From CAVVEQ01 sp963747315 (GTDB taxonomy: Bacteria; Chloroflexota; Anaerolineae; Anaerolineales; Anaerolineaceae), in assembly GCA_963747315.1 (NCBI GenBank), contig CAVVEQ010000013.1:744001-808000 (forward strand): a stretch of DNA of 64,000 bases, given 5' to 3'. The position numbers and the translations under genes were made by a program. The number at the start of each line of letters is the position of its first letter. Position 1 is the first letter of the stretch. Below are positions 38,503-47,615 of this stretch, one piece after another. The notes under the pieces are model-generated. The model had not been told where the DNA came from and made no database searches. It saw only the letters and a program-made list of their open reading frames with translations.

Positions 38503-38901
38503 ATGTCCTCCTTGTCCCAACCGACCGATAAAAACTTGCTCCGGATAGGTGTGGTTGGTCCCTGTGGTTCCGGAAAAACCACCCTGATTAACCTCCTTAA
38601 AACAAAGAGACCTGAATTGGAGTTACATCATATCGCTCAGGAACATTCCTATGTCGCTGATATGTGGAAACGGCTCGTTAACCCGGATATCCTTATTTTT
38701 CTGGAAGTAGGATTTGCCTCTGCCACAAACAGAAGGCAATTATCATGGAATAATGCTGATTATCAGGAACAGCATCGCCGCCTGAAAAACGCTCGAGAAA
38801 ATGCCAGTCTTGTTATCGAAACCGATGAACTATCACCGATCCAGGTTGCGGAAATCGCCAACAATTACATTGATCGATTTATTAATAACTTCATAAACTA
38901 A
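38503..38901 (+). CDS. Small P-loop NTPase-like protein
   Basis: Predicted 132-residue protein. A clear Walker A motif GPCGSGKTT (residues 19-27) follows a hydrophobic strand, and ILIFLEV near residue 65 could supply the Walker B strand, though without an aspartate. The rest is helical and ends in a tail NNYIDRFINNFIN. It is much shorter than a kinase or GTPase. AGGATAGGAA precedes ATG 38503. It follows the SpoIIE-type phosphatase by 73 bases and may work with it. Family unknown to me. Confidence 0.68.
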   Translation: MSSLSQPTDKNLLRIGVVGPCGSGKTTLINLLKTKRPELELHHIAQEHSYVADMWKRLVNPDILIFLEVGFASATNRRQLSWNNADYQEQHRRLKNARENASLVIETDELSPIQVAEIANNYIDRFINNFIN

Positions 38902-38931
38902 TCCTCCCTACTCATCATATTCCATAACGGG

Positions 38932-38965
38932 TATAATCTCCATGTTAAATCCAGCCTTGGGCTGG
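38932..38965 (+). promoter_or_regulatory. secD promoter -10 and leader hairpin
   Basis: GGGTATAAT (TATAAT at 38932-38937) lies about 57 bases before the secD ATG. The leader contains the short stem CCAGCC / GGCTGG (38951-38965) with a 3-base loop. No -35 match stands out. Confidence 0.45.
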
Positions 38966-38993
38966 CATTTGCTTGATTGGAGGTCTTTTCTGT

Positions 38994-40355
38994 ATGCAAC
39001 GCAAGTACATCTATCTAATTTTGATCCTCCTCCTCGTTTTGGTCGCTGTTCTGATTGATCTCCCTAATCCACCGCAGGCAATCAACACGATCATGGGCAG
39101 AGAGGTTCAGCCGGTATTGGGTTTGGATCTGCGGGGAGGCGTGCAGGTTCTTCTTCAGCCATCAGCTGGTTTTGAGGCATCAGAAGAAAATCTTCAAGAT
39201 GCGAGCATCATTCTTGAAAATCGCAGTAATGCCCTCGGAGTGAGCGAACAGGTTTTCCAGGTAATTGGTACCAAATACATACTTGGCGAGTTCCCTGGCA
39301 AGACCGATACCGAGCAGGTCGTGAGCATTTTACAGCAAACCGGTTTGTTGGAGTTCATCGACGCAGGAACTACATATCTTGAACCTGGAACGGTGGTCCA
39401 AACTGATTTCACTGGTGAAGGTTCGCAACAATCCGCTACACAACCGGTCGCTGAGGGTGAAACTGCTGGTTCTGAAACACCCATTTACAAAACCGTAATC
39501 ACCGGGGCTGACCTCAAATCAGTCGCTGTTACTTCGGATGCTTCATTCCCGAATCCCTACATCGCCTTCACCCTGTCGGAAACCGGAAGCGAAGTCTTCA
39601 AAGACTTCACAACTCAGAATGTGGGCAAATTCTTGGCTATCGTTCTCGACAAAAAAGTGGTTTCCACTCCGAGAATTGAAAGCGCGATCACCGAGGGAGA
39701 GGGGAGCATAACCGGTGATTACACCGTGGAATCCGCAAACGAGCTTGCGACGGTGCTGCGATTTGGTAGTCTCCCGGTACCATTGGAAGTTGCCCAGAGT
39801 ACTCTAATCGGACCTTCCCTGGGTCAGGATTCGCTCAATAAAAGCATCACCGCTGGTATCCTAGCATTTATTGCGATCGCGCTCCTGATGATCCTCTATT
39901 ACCGGTTCCCGGGTTTGATAGCGGTCTTGGCATTGATAATCTATATTGCCATCAGCTTTGCCATTTTCAAATTGATCCCCGTCACTCTTACCCTCCCCGG
40001 TATCGCCGGTTTTGTGCTTAGTATCGGCATGGCCGTCGATGCGAATGTGCTCATTTTCGAGCGACTTAAAGAAGAATTACGGGGCGGCCGCATGCTCAAC
40101 CAGGCAATTGAACTTGGTTGGAAACGCGCTTGGCTTTCGATCCGCGATTCCAATGTGTCCACTCTGATCACATGCGTGATCTTGTTCTGGTATGGGAGAC
40201 AATTTGGTGCCAGTATCGTCCAGGGTTTTGCGCTTACTCTTTCACTGGGTGTTCTTGTGAGCATGTTCACCGCAGTCGTTGTCACGCGCTCCTTCTTGCA
40301 TCTCTCCCTCGACCGGACAAAATTTTCCGATCACCCCAAGTGGTTTGGATTGTAG
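38994..40355 (+). CDS. secD: Protein translocase subunit SecD
   Basis: RND-like subunit that, with SecF, uses the proton gradient to help proteins leave the Sec channel. It has 453 residues. The start is ATG 38994 (GGAGG 10 bases upstream). One N-terminal membrane helix is followed by LGLDLRGGVQVLL, the SecD signature, a large outer domain with a Ser/Thr/Gln-rich insert near residues 135-165, and five C-terminal helices including VLSIGMAVDANVLIFERLKEELRGG. secF follows 12 bases on. Confidence 0.96.
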   Translation: MQRKYIYLILILLLVLVAVLIDLPNPPQAINTIMGREVQPVLGLDLRGGVQVLLQPSAGFEASEENLQDASIILENRSNALGVSEQVFQVIGTKYILGEFPGKTDTEQVVSILQQTGLLEFIDAGTTYLEPGTVVQTDFTGEGSQQSATQPVAEGETAGSETPIYKTVITGADLKSVAVTSDASFPNPYIAFTLSETGSEVFKDFTTQNVGKFLAIVLDKKVVSTPRIESAITEGEGSITGDYTVESANELATVLRFGSLPVPLEVAQSTLIGPSLGQDSLNKSITAGILAFIAIALLMILYYRFPGLIAVLALIIYIAISFAIFKLIPVTLTLPGIAGFVLSIGMAVDANVLIFERLKEELRGGRMLNQAIELGWKRAWLSIRDSNVSTLITCVILFWYGRQFGASIVQGFALTLSLGVLVSMFTAVVVTRSFLHLSLDRTKFSDHPKWFGL

Positions 40356-40367
40356 GAGTCACACAAA

Positions 40368-41300
40368 ATGAAAATTAATATTATCAAACATCGATACTGG
40401 TACTTTCTCTTTTCCCTGATCATCATCATTCCAGGGATCATCGGGTTCGCAATGTGGGGTTTACCACTTTCAATTGATTTCACGAGCGGATCATTACTGG
40501 AAGTCCGTTTTGACGCTGGTAAAGCGCCCCAGCCAGCCCAAGTTGTAGCTCTCTACACAGAGTATGGCTTTGACAGCCCGCGTGTCCAAACAGCGGAAAA
40601 TGACACAATTATCATACGCTCAAAAGACATGCCTCAGGAAACCAAGCAGGCGATCATTGATGAAATGCAGATCCGTTTCAAAAGCGAGATCATCGTTAAC
40701 CGGTTTGATACCGTCGGTCCTACGATAGGCGCCCAGGTTACCCAACGAGCCTTTATCGCAGTAGCCCTGGCTGCTCTAGGCATCCTTGGCTATATCACTT
40801 TCGCATTTCGAAAGGTAAACCACTCGTTCCGATATGGTTTCGCAGCCATTATTGCAATGGTCCATGATATTCTGGTGGTCATAAGTGTGCAGGTGTTTCT
40901 TTCCCACTACCTGGGTTGGGAGGTCGATTCTCTCTTTCTCACCGCCCTCCTAACCGTGATCGGTTTTTCGGTGCACGACACCATCGTTGTTTTCGACCGC
41001 CTGCGCGAGAATTCGTTTATCTATCGCCGGATTCCATATGATACGCTGGTCAATCATTCAATCGTGCAAACTCTTGATCGCTCCATCATGACCACCTTTA
41101 CCGTTCTCCTAGTACTTTTCATTCTTGCACTTTTCGGCGGAGTAACCATTCGGCATTTCGTGATCATCCTTTTCGTTGGTATCCTTAGCGGGGCATACTC
41201 TTCCATTTTCAATGCTTCCCAAATCCTCGTAGTCTGGGAAAATCGGGAATGGAACACCTGGTTCAAGGGTAAAAAGACAGCACAGAATACTTCTCAGTAA
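40368..41300 (+). CDS. secF: Protein translocase subunit SecF
   Basis: Partner of SecD, 310 residues. The signature after helix 1 reads LSIDFTSGSLLEVRF, in place of the usual GIDFxGG. The C-terminal half has five helices with TVIGFSVHDTIVVFDRLREN and SIMTTFTVLLVLFILALFGG. GGAG lies 11 bases before ATG 40368. The pair ends with a strong terminator. Confidence 0.96.
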   Translation: MKINIIKHRYWYFLFSLIIIIPGIIGFAMWGLPLSIDFTSGSLLEVRFDAGKAPQPAQVVALYTEYGFDSPRVQTAENDTIIIRSKDMPQETKQAIIDEMQIRFKSEIIVNRFDTVGPTIGAQVTQRAFIAVALAALGILGYITFAFRKVNHSFRYGFAAIIAMVHDILVVISVQVFLSHYLGWEVDSLFLTALLTVIGFSVHDTIVVFDRLRENSFIYRRIPYDTLVNHSIVQTLDRSIMTTFTVLLVLFILALFGGVTIRHFVIILFVGILSGAYSSIFNASQILVVWENREWNTWFKGKKTAQNTSQ

Positions 41301-41315
41301 AAATGTTCAGATTTC

Positions 41316-41347
41316 AAAAAGGTTCTGAAAATATTCAGAACCTTTTT
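41316..41347 (+). terminator. Terminator after secDF
   Basis: AAAAAGGTTCTGAA / TTCAGAACCTTTTT, a perfect 14-bp stem with a 4-base loop and a T-run. Confidence 0.92.
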
Positions 41348-41359
41348 TATTTATACGTT

Positions 41360-41387
41360 TTGAGTTTTTTTGGTTTTCAGGTATAAA
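41360..41387 (+). promoter_or_regulatory. Promoter for the threonine dehydrogenase gene
   Basis: TTGAGT (41360-41365) and TATAAA (41382-41387) with a 16-base spacer, about 30 bases before the ATG at 41417. Confidence 0.5.
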
Positions 41388-41416
41388 TATAAAAGGTATT
41401 GAACCGGGAGATTTCA

Positions 41417-42455
41417 ATGAGAAAAGAAGTGATCCTGATCACAGGTGCAAACGGCGAAATTGGACATGGTTTGATCGATTTTCTTACGGAAAAGAAAGAT
41501 GCCTACGTGATCGCGCTGGATGTCCAACCGCTGGACGAAGCACTTAATGCGAAAGTTGAACGATTTATTCTCGGGGATATTCTGGATAATATGCTTCTTG
41601 GAAGGCTTGTCGCCGAATACGAAATCCGAACGATTTTTCATCTCGCATCCATTCTTTCCACAAAAGCAGAATACAATCCCGAGACCGCGCATAAGATCAA
41701 CGTCGAAGGCACCATCAACCTGCTGCGCCTGGCGGTTGAGCAATCCTCCTGGCAGGGCAGACCGGTGCGCTTCCTCTATCCGAGTTCCATCGCCGCTTAT
41801 GGGCTACCTGACCTTAGGATCAAAAATGCTACCGGTAAGGTAAAGGAATGTGATTATTGCCAACCCACAACGATGTATGGGTGCAACAAGCTATATTGTG
41901 AATATCTGGGAAGTTATTACTCTCGTTATTACCGAAGGCTGGCTGCCGACCGCCCTCAGCATCCGGTGGATTTCCGATGTATACGGTTTCCTGGATTGAT
42001 CAGCGCCACCACCATCCCTACCGGAGGGACAAGTGATTATGGGCCGGAGATGCTGCACCACGCCGCAAAGGGTATTCCATACACATGTTTCGTACGCCCG
42101 GATACACGCCTGCCTTTCATGGTTATGCCCGATGCGATCAAAGCGTTGATCCAACTGGAATCCGCACCTGTAGAGAATTTATCCCAGCTTGTCTACAACA
42201 TCACCAGCTTCAGTCCCTCAGCGGTGGATTTTCAGAAAGAGATACTGCGGGAGTTTCCGAATGCCCGGATTTCCTTTGAGCCTCATCTCAGCAGGCAGGG
42301 GATCGTGGATAGCTGGCCGGGAGATGTGGATGATTCCGCCGCCAGGACGGGATTGGGGTTGGTCACCTGATTACGATCAGGAGAGAGCTTTCAGCGAGTA
42401 CCTGATCCCTGCGATCAAGCAGTATTACCGCGGGGTTAATGAGAAAACAATTTGA
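41417..42455 (+). CDS. tdh: L-threonine 3-dehydrogenase, SDR/epimerase type, one frameshift
   Basis: Oxidises threonine to 2-amino-3-oxobutyrate, which yields glycine and acetyl-CoA. It belongs to the extended short-chain dehydrogenase form: TGANGEIGHG for NAD+, YPSSIAAYG, and the Tyr154/Lys158 pair in YGCNK. The late motifs PGLISATTIPTGGTSDYGPEMLHHA, MVMPDAIKAL and FSPSAVDF separate it from sugar epimerases. The frame stops at 42370 after DSWPGDVDDSAART, but the family ending DWGWSPDYD continues in the next frame to 42455; one extra G in CGGGATT near 42345 explains it. GGGAG precedes ATG 41417. It feeds glycine to the gcv system encoded 37 kb away. Confidence 0.87.
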
Positions 42456-42474
42456 TTACTGCAAGGAGAAACAA

Positions 42475-43026
42475 ATGACTGAAAACAGCGTTAATGGAAT
42501 GCCACCCCTCGCAGAAGATGAAAAGGTCACTCAGGTAATGATCTACCTGGATCATGGGATCGTTTGGGGAAATGTGATGACAAAATCACAAATCAGGGTG
42601 TCCACATGGTTGCGAACCTCCGCGGCTCCCGACTTCATCACGATCTACCAGGCTAACTTTTTGTTAACCTATGGAGGCATTGCTCAAAAACCGGTTCAAT
42701 ATCCGGTCATGCACATTTCCACTCCCAAGGTGCTCGCTTTTCACATGATGCCCCCTAATGCCGACCCGGTCGATTACGATCCCACAGAACCCAACCGCCG
42801 CCTGGAGAAAGCAGGGTTGATCCTGGGCGGTTTCATCTTTGAGGGTTTTATCCGGTTATCTTCAATTTCGAATCTGAACAGCTACATCGATGTAACCCGG
42901 GAGGAATTCACCACCTTGTATGACCTGACCATCACCTGCCGCCCCATCCCATCCCTTGGCACTATGAAAGTACCTTACGCCCTGATCCGCCAATCCGCAG
43001 TGATCTGGTGCAACCGGGATAATTAA
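42475..43026 (+). CDS. Hypothetical protein downstream of threonine dehydrogenase
   Basis: Predicted 183-residue soluble protein. AGGAGA 5 bases before ATG 42475 fixes the start. The sequence is mostly beta: VTQVMIYLDHGIVWGNVMTKSQIRVSTWLRT, then YQANFLLTYGGIAQKPVQYPVMHISTPKVLAFHMMPP. The spaced strands recall a small barrel, but I recognise no family. It begins 19 bases after the repaired threonine dehydrogenase stop, so it is probably in the same operon. It has no cysteine cluster or nucleotide motif. Confidence 0.72.
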   Translation: MTENSVNGMPPLAEDEKVTQVMIYLDHGIVWGNVMTKSQIRVSTWLRTSAAPDFITIYQANFLLTYGGIAQKPVQYPVMHISTPKVLAFHMMPPNADPVDYDPTEPNRRLEKAGLILGGFIFEGFIRLSSISNLNSYIDVTREEFTTLYDLTITCRPIPSLGTMKVPYALIRQSAVIWCNRDN

Positions 43027-43034
43027 TCCGATAC

Positions 43035-44406
43035 CTAAAAAATAATCAGGAAAAACAAATCCATCACATTCGTACCGGTTGAGCCGGTACAAATCATTCC
43101 ACCCGCCTGCTTAAAGTATCGATAGGAATCATTTTCAGACTAGAAATCGAGACGGGTCCAATCCTAGCTTTTCACTCCGAAGATATGTATTTCCAGTGAC
43201 GACTGCACCTGCCGCATCGGTTGGACCATCCTCGCCATCCGATGCCAAAGTAACCAGGGCAATATTTGCTCTGCCTGCAAGACTTTTAACAGCTGCCAGT
43301 GCTACCTCCAGATTGCGCCCGCCAAACCCTTCACCTTTCAAGGAGACAGTTGTCTCTCCCCCGCCAATCAGGCACAATGGTTTTGCGATTTCGATGCGAT
43401 TATTCAGGTATTTTAACAAGGTGTTTGCCAGATATTCACCTACGGCACTCGCTTCACCATGGATCGAAGATCCAAGGTTGATTGTCTCGAATCCCTGGCG
43501 GCTTGCTTCTTCGAGGGAAGCTGAGACCGATTTCTCATTGCTTGCAATCAATTGGAATGAGCATTTCTGAAATGCTTCATCTCCGGCCTTCAAGGTTTCA
43601 GGGATTGTCCCGTTCATTCCTTCATTAAGGATTTTCAAGATCGATGCCGGCAGAGTTTCCTGGAGCTGGTATTTCTGAATGATTCTCGCCGCATCCAAAT
43701 AGGTACTCTCATCGGGTACAGTCGGACCGGAGGCAATGATCTCCGGAGGGTCGCCAATGACGTCAGAAATCGCCAATGTGAGCACCTCTGCCGGGGAGCA
43801 GAACCTAGCCAACCCGCCTCCTTTAATACAATCCAGATGCTTTCTCAGGGTATTGATCTCTCCAATAACAGCTCCGCATCGCAATAATTCCTTTGTCATC
43901 AACTGGATATCTTCAAGTTTGATACCCTCAAACGGAAGGGTCATCAAAGCAGAGCCTCCCCCGGAAATCAAGCAAATAACCAGGTCATCCGGTGTCAGTC
44001 GACTGCAGGATTCGACCAATTTCCTGGTGGAGCGTAAAGAATCTTCCCCCGGAATTGGATGGCTTCCCTTCAACACTTCGATACCTTCAGGTAGATGAAA
44101 ATTCCCTTCCTGCGGAAAGGTTTTGGAGATTAATATTCCACTATTAATCGAATCGCCTAATACATCCACCAAACCCTGCGTCATTGGAATGGATGCTTTG
44201 CCTGCGCCGATAAGATGAATTTTTCTGTTTATGGAAAATCGTTTGCGGATGCCTGAAACCTGGAATGAACCATTTCTTAATGATATTGCCGAAGATACCG
44301 CGATTCGCGGATCGGCTGCTTCCAAACCTGCTGAGATGATCTTAAGAAGAATATCTTGTTGAGATACTGGCAAAGGTGAATTATTGATATTAATTTTCAT
44401 AATCAT
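43035..44406 (-). CDS. Glycerate 2-kinase (MOFRL family), one frameshift near the end
   Basis: ATP-dependent kinase that makes 2-phosphoglycerate from D-glycerate; older annotations call it hydroxypyruvate reductase (TtuD). Family motifs are IHLIGAGKASIPM, VLKGSHPIPGEDSL, VICLISGGGSALM, INTLRKHLDCIKGG, LAISDVIGDPPEIIASGPTVPD, GGGETTVSLKGEGFGGRNLE and ASDGEDGPTDAAGAVV. The frame opened at 44406 stops at 43135, but the MOFRL C-terminus (ENDSYRYFKQAGGMICTGSTGTNVMDLFF) continues in another frame to a stop at 43035. One extra base near 43130 accounts for this. A weak ribosome site precedes ATG 44406; an ATG six bases on is also possible. Confidence 0.86.
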
Positions 44407-44576
44407 GCTTTTCGGTTGGAAATCGCATAAATTTAGTACATTTGTTTTTTAGACAGGGGCTTAAAATAACTCTGATTTTTCATGATTGTAGTCTAAAATA
44501 AACGGGTGTCTTTGCTTATACTCTCCCAAGTAATTAATAATTATGATCTCATTAACTCATAGCAGGAGGAATTAAA

Positions 44577-46688
44577 GTGAATCAAGACGTTCTCAATGGA
44601 TTGATCCGCCCTCAGAATGTCGCCATCATCGGCGCCTCGGCCACACCCGGCAAGATCGGGCATACAGTGGTCTTGAACCTGATTCAGGGAGGATATCAGG
44701 GGGGTATATACCCTGTGAACCCTGACTCCGAGGAGATCCTCGGGAAAAAAGTATACAAATCTGTGAAAGATATCCCTGGCCCCGTGGATGCAGCCATCAT
44801 TACCATCCCCGCCAAATATGTATCCCCAGTGATCGATGAATGCGGGCAAAAGGGAGTCAAAGGATTGATCGTGATCACCTCCGGATTTTCTGAGGTTGGA
44901 CGGAAGGATCTCGAGGATGATATGGTACAGAAGGCGCATAAATATGGAATGTGCGTTCTGGGTCCCAATATTGTTGGTTCTCTCTCAAACGCTGATAAAT
45001 TCAACGGCTCATTCGCCCCCTTCCTTCCTTTGCCGGGTAAATCATCAATGGTTACCCAATCCGGAGCATTGCTTATCGCAATTGACGCCGCCTCCTTTAC
45101 CCGGAGAGTGGGATTTGAAAAATTGATCTCGATCGGCAATATGTGCGATGTGGATTTTGCAGATCTTGTTGCTTGGTTAGATAGCGACCCCGCCACTTAT
45201 TGTATATCCCTATACGTGGAGGGTTTGAAGAATGGTCGTGCTTTTATAGAAGCAGGCAAAAAGGCAACCAAACCGATCATTGCTCTAAAATCCGGTGTTT
45301 CCACTCACGGCGCAGCAGCTGCTGCATCCCATACTGGTTCTCTCGCTGGAGCAGCAAAGATCTACAGCGCTGCCTTTCAACAAGCGGGGGTGATCCAGGC
45401 TGAGAATCTGAATGATCTCTTCAACCGTACCCAAGTTCTTTCGCTGCAGCCCCCGATGAAAGGCGAGAATATGTTGATTCTCACCAACGGTGGTGGAGTC
45501 GGTGTTCTGGCTACCGATGCAGCAGAAAAATTTGGTATCCCACTGAAGTTCGCCCCAGAAGATGTTCAGGCTCAATTAAAAAAACATATGCCGGATTATG
45601 GTTCCGCCAAGAATCCGGTGGATATGACTGGAATGGCTGGAAATGAATGGTTCCGGGAGACAACCCAATTCTCCTTTGCTCATCCCTGGGTGGATGGTCT
45701 CTGTGTTCTGTATTGCGAAACCGCCATGACCGACCCACAGGGCATCGCTGAAAGTATCAAGGCAGGCATTGATGCCACCGGTATCAAAGATAAACCCGTC
45801 ACGGTTTCTTTTGTCGGCGGTGAACGATCCGATAAAGCCATGCGCTGGTTGGTCGAAAATGGCATCCCCGCCTATGGCGCGCCTGATCTGGCAGTTAATG
45901 CGATGGCCTGCCTGAGAGAATACGCCCGCATCAAGGAAATCGCGGCCGAGCCGGATTTCGAATGTGAACCAGCGGATAAGAACAAAGCCTTGGATGTGAT
46001 CGCGAAAGCTCGTGCAGATGGAAGAGATTCGCTTACTGAGATTGAAGCCAAGCAGGTTTTTGCAGCATATGGACTACCGGTAACGACGATTGCCCTGGCA
46101 AAAACTGAGGATGAAGCGGTACAGCTCGCAGAGCGAACCGGATACCCGATCGTTATGAAAATCGTCTCTCCGGATATCCTGCATAAATCCGACGCTGGTG
46201 GTGTAAAAGTCAACATTAAAGACGAAGCAGGTGTTCGTGATGCATGGAAAACAATCATCACGAACGCAAAAGCCTATAAACCGGAAGCCAATATCCATGG
46301 GATCGCTGTTCAGGAAATGGCTCCCTGGGGTACTGAGGTCATCCTTGGATCTGTCAATGATTCCTCATTCGGACCAACCGTTATGTTTGGTTTGGGTGGT
46401 ATTTTTGTTGAGGTGCTCAAGGACGTAACCTTCCGCGTAACACCTGTAACGCAAGGCCAGGCACGTAGAATGCTTTCCGAGATTCGTGGAGCCCCCATCC
46501 TAAAAGGTGCACGGGGAGAATCCCCCCGCGACCAGGAGGCCATGGTCGAAACGATCTGTAAGTTCTCCAACATGATCCTGGATTTGAAGGATGAGATATC
46601 CGAAACGGATGCGAACCCCTTGCTGGTCTATGAAACAGGCAAAGGATTGAAAGTTGCGGATGCCCGTGTGATCCTAAAATCCAAATAG
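44577..46688 (+). CDS. Acyl-CoA synthetase (ADP-forming), alpha-beta fusion
   Basis: Converts acyl-CoA (acetyl- or similar), ADP and phosphate to the acid, CoA and ATP; in anaerobic amino-acid fermenters this is a main substrate-level ATP step. In 703 residues the alpha part comes first (CoA-binding NVAIIGASATPGKIGHTV; ligase domains), with the phospho-histidine His252 in AAASHTGSLAGA. The beta, ATP-grasp part begins near residue 470 (DSLTEIEAKQVFAAYGLPV, YPIVMKIVSPDILHKSDAGGVKV, DANPLLVY). It starts at GTG 44577 with AGGAGG 7 bases upstream. Stands alone, closed by a terminator. It fits with the aldehyde oxidoreductase and acylating dehydrogenase elsewhere in the window. Confidence 0.92.
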   Translation: MNQDVLNGLIRPQNVAIIGASATPGKIGHTVVLNLIQGGYQGGIYPVNPDSEEILGKKVYKSVKDIPGPVDAAIITIPAKYVSPVIDECGQKGVKGLIVITSGFSEVGRKDLEDDMVQKAHKYGMCVLGPNIVGSLSNADKFNGSFAPFLPLPGKSSMVTQSGALLIAIDAASFTRRVGFEKLISIGNMCDVDFADLVAWLDSDPATYCISLYVEGLKNGRAFIEAGKKATKPIIALKSGVSTHGAAAAASHTGSLAGAAKIYSAAFQQAGVIQAENLNDLFNRTQVLSLQPPMKGENMLILTNGGGVGVLATDAAEKFGIPLKFAPEDVQAQLKKHMPDYGSAKNPVDMTGMAGNEWFRETTQFSFAHPWVDGLCVLYCETAMTDPQGIAESIKAGIDATGIKDKPVTVSFVGGERSDKAMRWLVENGIPAYGAPDLAVNAMACLREYARIKEIAAEPDFECEPADKNKALDVIAKARADGRDSLTEIEAKQVFAAYGLPVTTIALAKTEDEAVQLAERTGYPIVMKIVSPDILHKSDAGGVKVNIKDEAGVRDAWKTIITNAKAYKPEANIHGIAVQEMAPWGTEVILGSVNDSSFGPTVMFGLGGIFVEVLKDVTFRVTPVTQGQARRMLSEIRGAPILKGARGESPRDQEAMVETICKFSNMILDLKDEISETDANPLLVYETGKGLKVADARVILKSK

Positions 46689-46704
46689 AGGTTTATCAGG
46701 TTGT

Positions 46705-46733
46705 AAAACAGCTTCCTAAACGGAAGCTGTTTT
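46705..46733. terminator. Bidirectional terminator after the ADP-forming synthetase
   Basis: AAAACAGCTTCC / GGAAGCTGTTTT, 12-bp stem with a 5-base loop, between convergent genes. Confidence 0.9.
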
Positions 46734-46736
46734 GAT

Positions 46737-47150
46737 TTATGAATTCTTGATCTTCTGGTATGCACCCTTCCAGGGCGATCCGATCCTGTTTTTTTCTGCA
46801 ACCTTTACTTTGCTGAATTTTTGACCAGTCCTGGCTGCAAGCGAAGCAACCGCGCCCCAGTCTTCCTTCAACAAGGCATCTTTGTAGCTTTTTGCAAAGA
46901 AACCGGTCCATTCCCAATCCATCCGGAACCGCTCGGCTTTCACCCAGTACCCTCTCTTTTCCCAGGCGGCAACGGATTCATCCACAGTGTCCGCAATGGA
47001 CTTTAATGCCAGAGAGATGTAGGCAGTTATATCCCGGGTTTCATCACCTGTGTCTGTTAGTTTTAGCAATTCCCTTAATGCCACGACAACTGATTTAACC
47101 AATAGATTCCGGTTTTTTCCAGCGCTTTCGGTGTTGATAATTTTACTCAC
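46737..47150 (-). CDS. Hypothetical helical protein
   Basis: Predicted 137-residue soluble, mostly helical, basic protein. Starts at GTG 47150 with AGGAC close upstream. The middle is rich in aromatics (AAWEKRGYWVKAERFRMDWEWTGFF), and the sequence has no cysteine and no known motif. I do not recognise the family. It is divergent from the tRNA-Pro gene and convergent with the acyl-CoA synthetase, so it forms its own unit. Confidence 0.65.
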   Translation of the reverse strand: MSKIINTESAGKNRNLLVKSVVVALRELLKLTDTGDETRDITAYISLALKSIADTVDESVAAWEKRGYWVKAERFRMDWEWTGFFAKSYKDALLKEDWGAVASLAARTGQKFSKVKVAEKNRIGSPWKGAYQKIKNS

Positions 47151-47253
47151 GTGTCCTCGATGTTATTGGATTGGTTTGCAATTATACCTTCAGGGAATAT
47201 TTATTCCTGCATTGTCAAAAGACTGCAATCAGAATATAATTCCTGTCGTTGTT

Positions 47254-47331
<78 letters not shown>

Positions 47332-47336
47332 GTGAT

Positions 47337-47366
47337 CTGCGGATTTCAATATCCGCAGGTTTTTTT
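47337..47366 (+). terminator. Terminator after tRNA-Pro
   Basis: CTGCGGAT / ATCCGCAG, 8-bp stem with a 6-base loop followed by GTTTTTTT. Confidence 0.9.
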
Positions 47367-47378
47367 ATAAATTGCCTC

Positions 47379-47406
47379 TTGACTTTTTCAATTTATCGGC
47401 TATTAT
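47379..47406 (+). promoter_or_regulatory. Promoter for the liv leader
   Basis: TTGACT (47379-47384), a 16-base spacer, then TATTAT (47401-47406), 27 bases before the small leader gene. Confidence 0.6.
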
Positions 47407-47433
47407 ATTAACAATTAATTGTCAGAGGAAATC

Positions 47434-47547
47434 TTGAACTACTTCTTGTTCACCGCCCTTATTACCGTCCTTATGCACATGATTATTTGGCTCATGTACA
47501 CGATGGGACATTTGGACGGCAACCGGACTGTTAGGGAAGTAGATTAG
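47434..47547 (+). CDS. Candidate 37-residue membrane peptide in the liv leader
   Basis: Small open frame starting at TTG 47434 with AGAGGA 5 bases upstream. It would encode one hydrophobic helix (FLFTALITVLMHMIIWLMY) and a short charged tail ending in REVD. It has its own promoter and is followed by a terminator hairpin, so it is either a real small membrane protein or the leader peptide of an attenuator for livJ. The product is rich in leucine, isoleucine, valine and methionine. Not verified by homology. Confidence 0.5.
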   Translation: MNYFLFTALITVLMHMIIWLMYTMGHLDGNRTVREVD

Positions 47548-47571
47548 GAAGAAGTAGCAGAAAACCAAGAG

Positions 47572-47606
47572 GAAGCCGCCCAGAAAAGAGGCGGTTTCTT
47601 TTTTTT
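47572..47606 (+). terminator. Terminator hairpin between the leader peptide and livJ
   Basis: GAAGCCGCC / GGCGGTTTC, 9-bp stem (one G-U) with a 9-base loop followed by eight T. It lies 87 bases before the livJ start and could be the regulated terminator of an attenuator. Confidence 0.85.
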
Positions 47607-47615
47607 GGGAAATCC

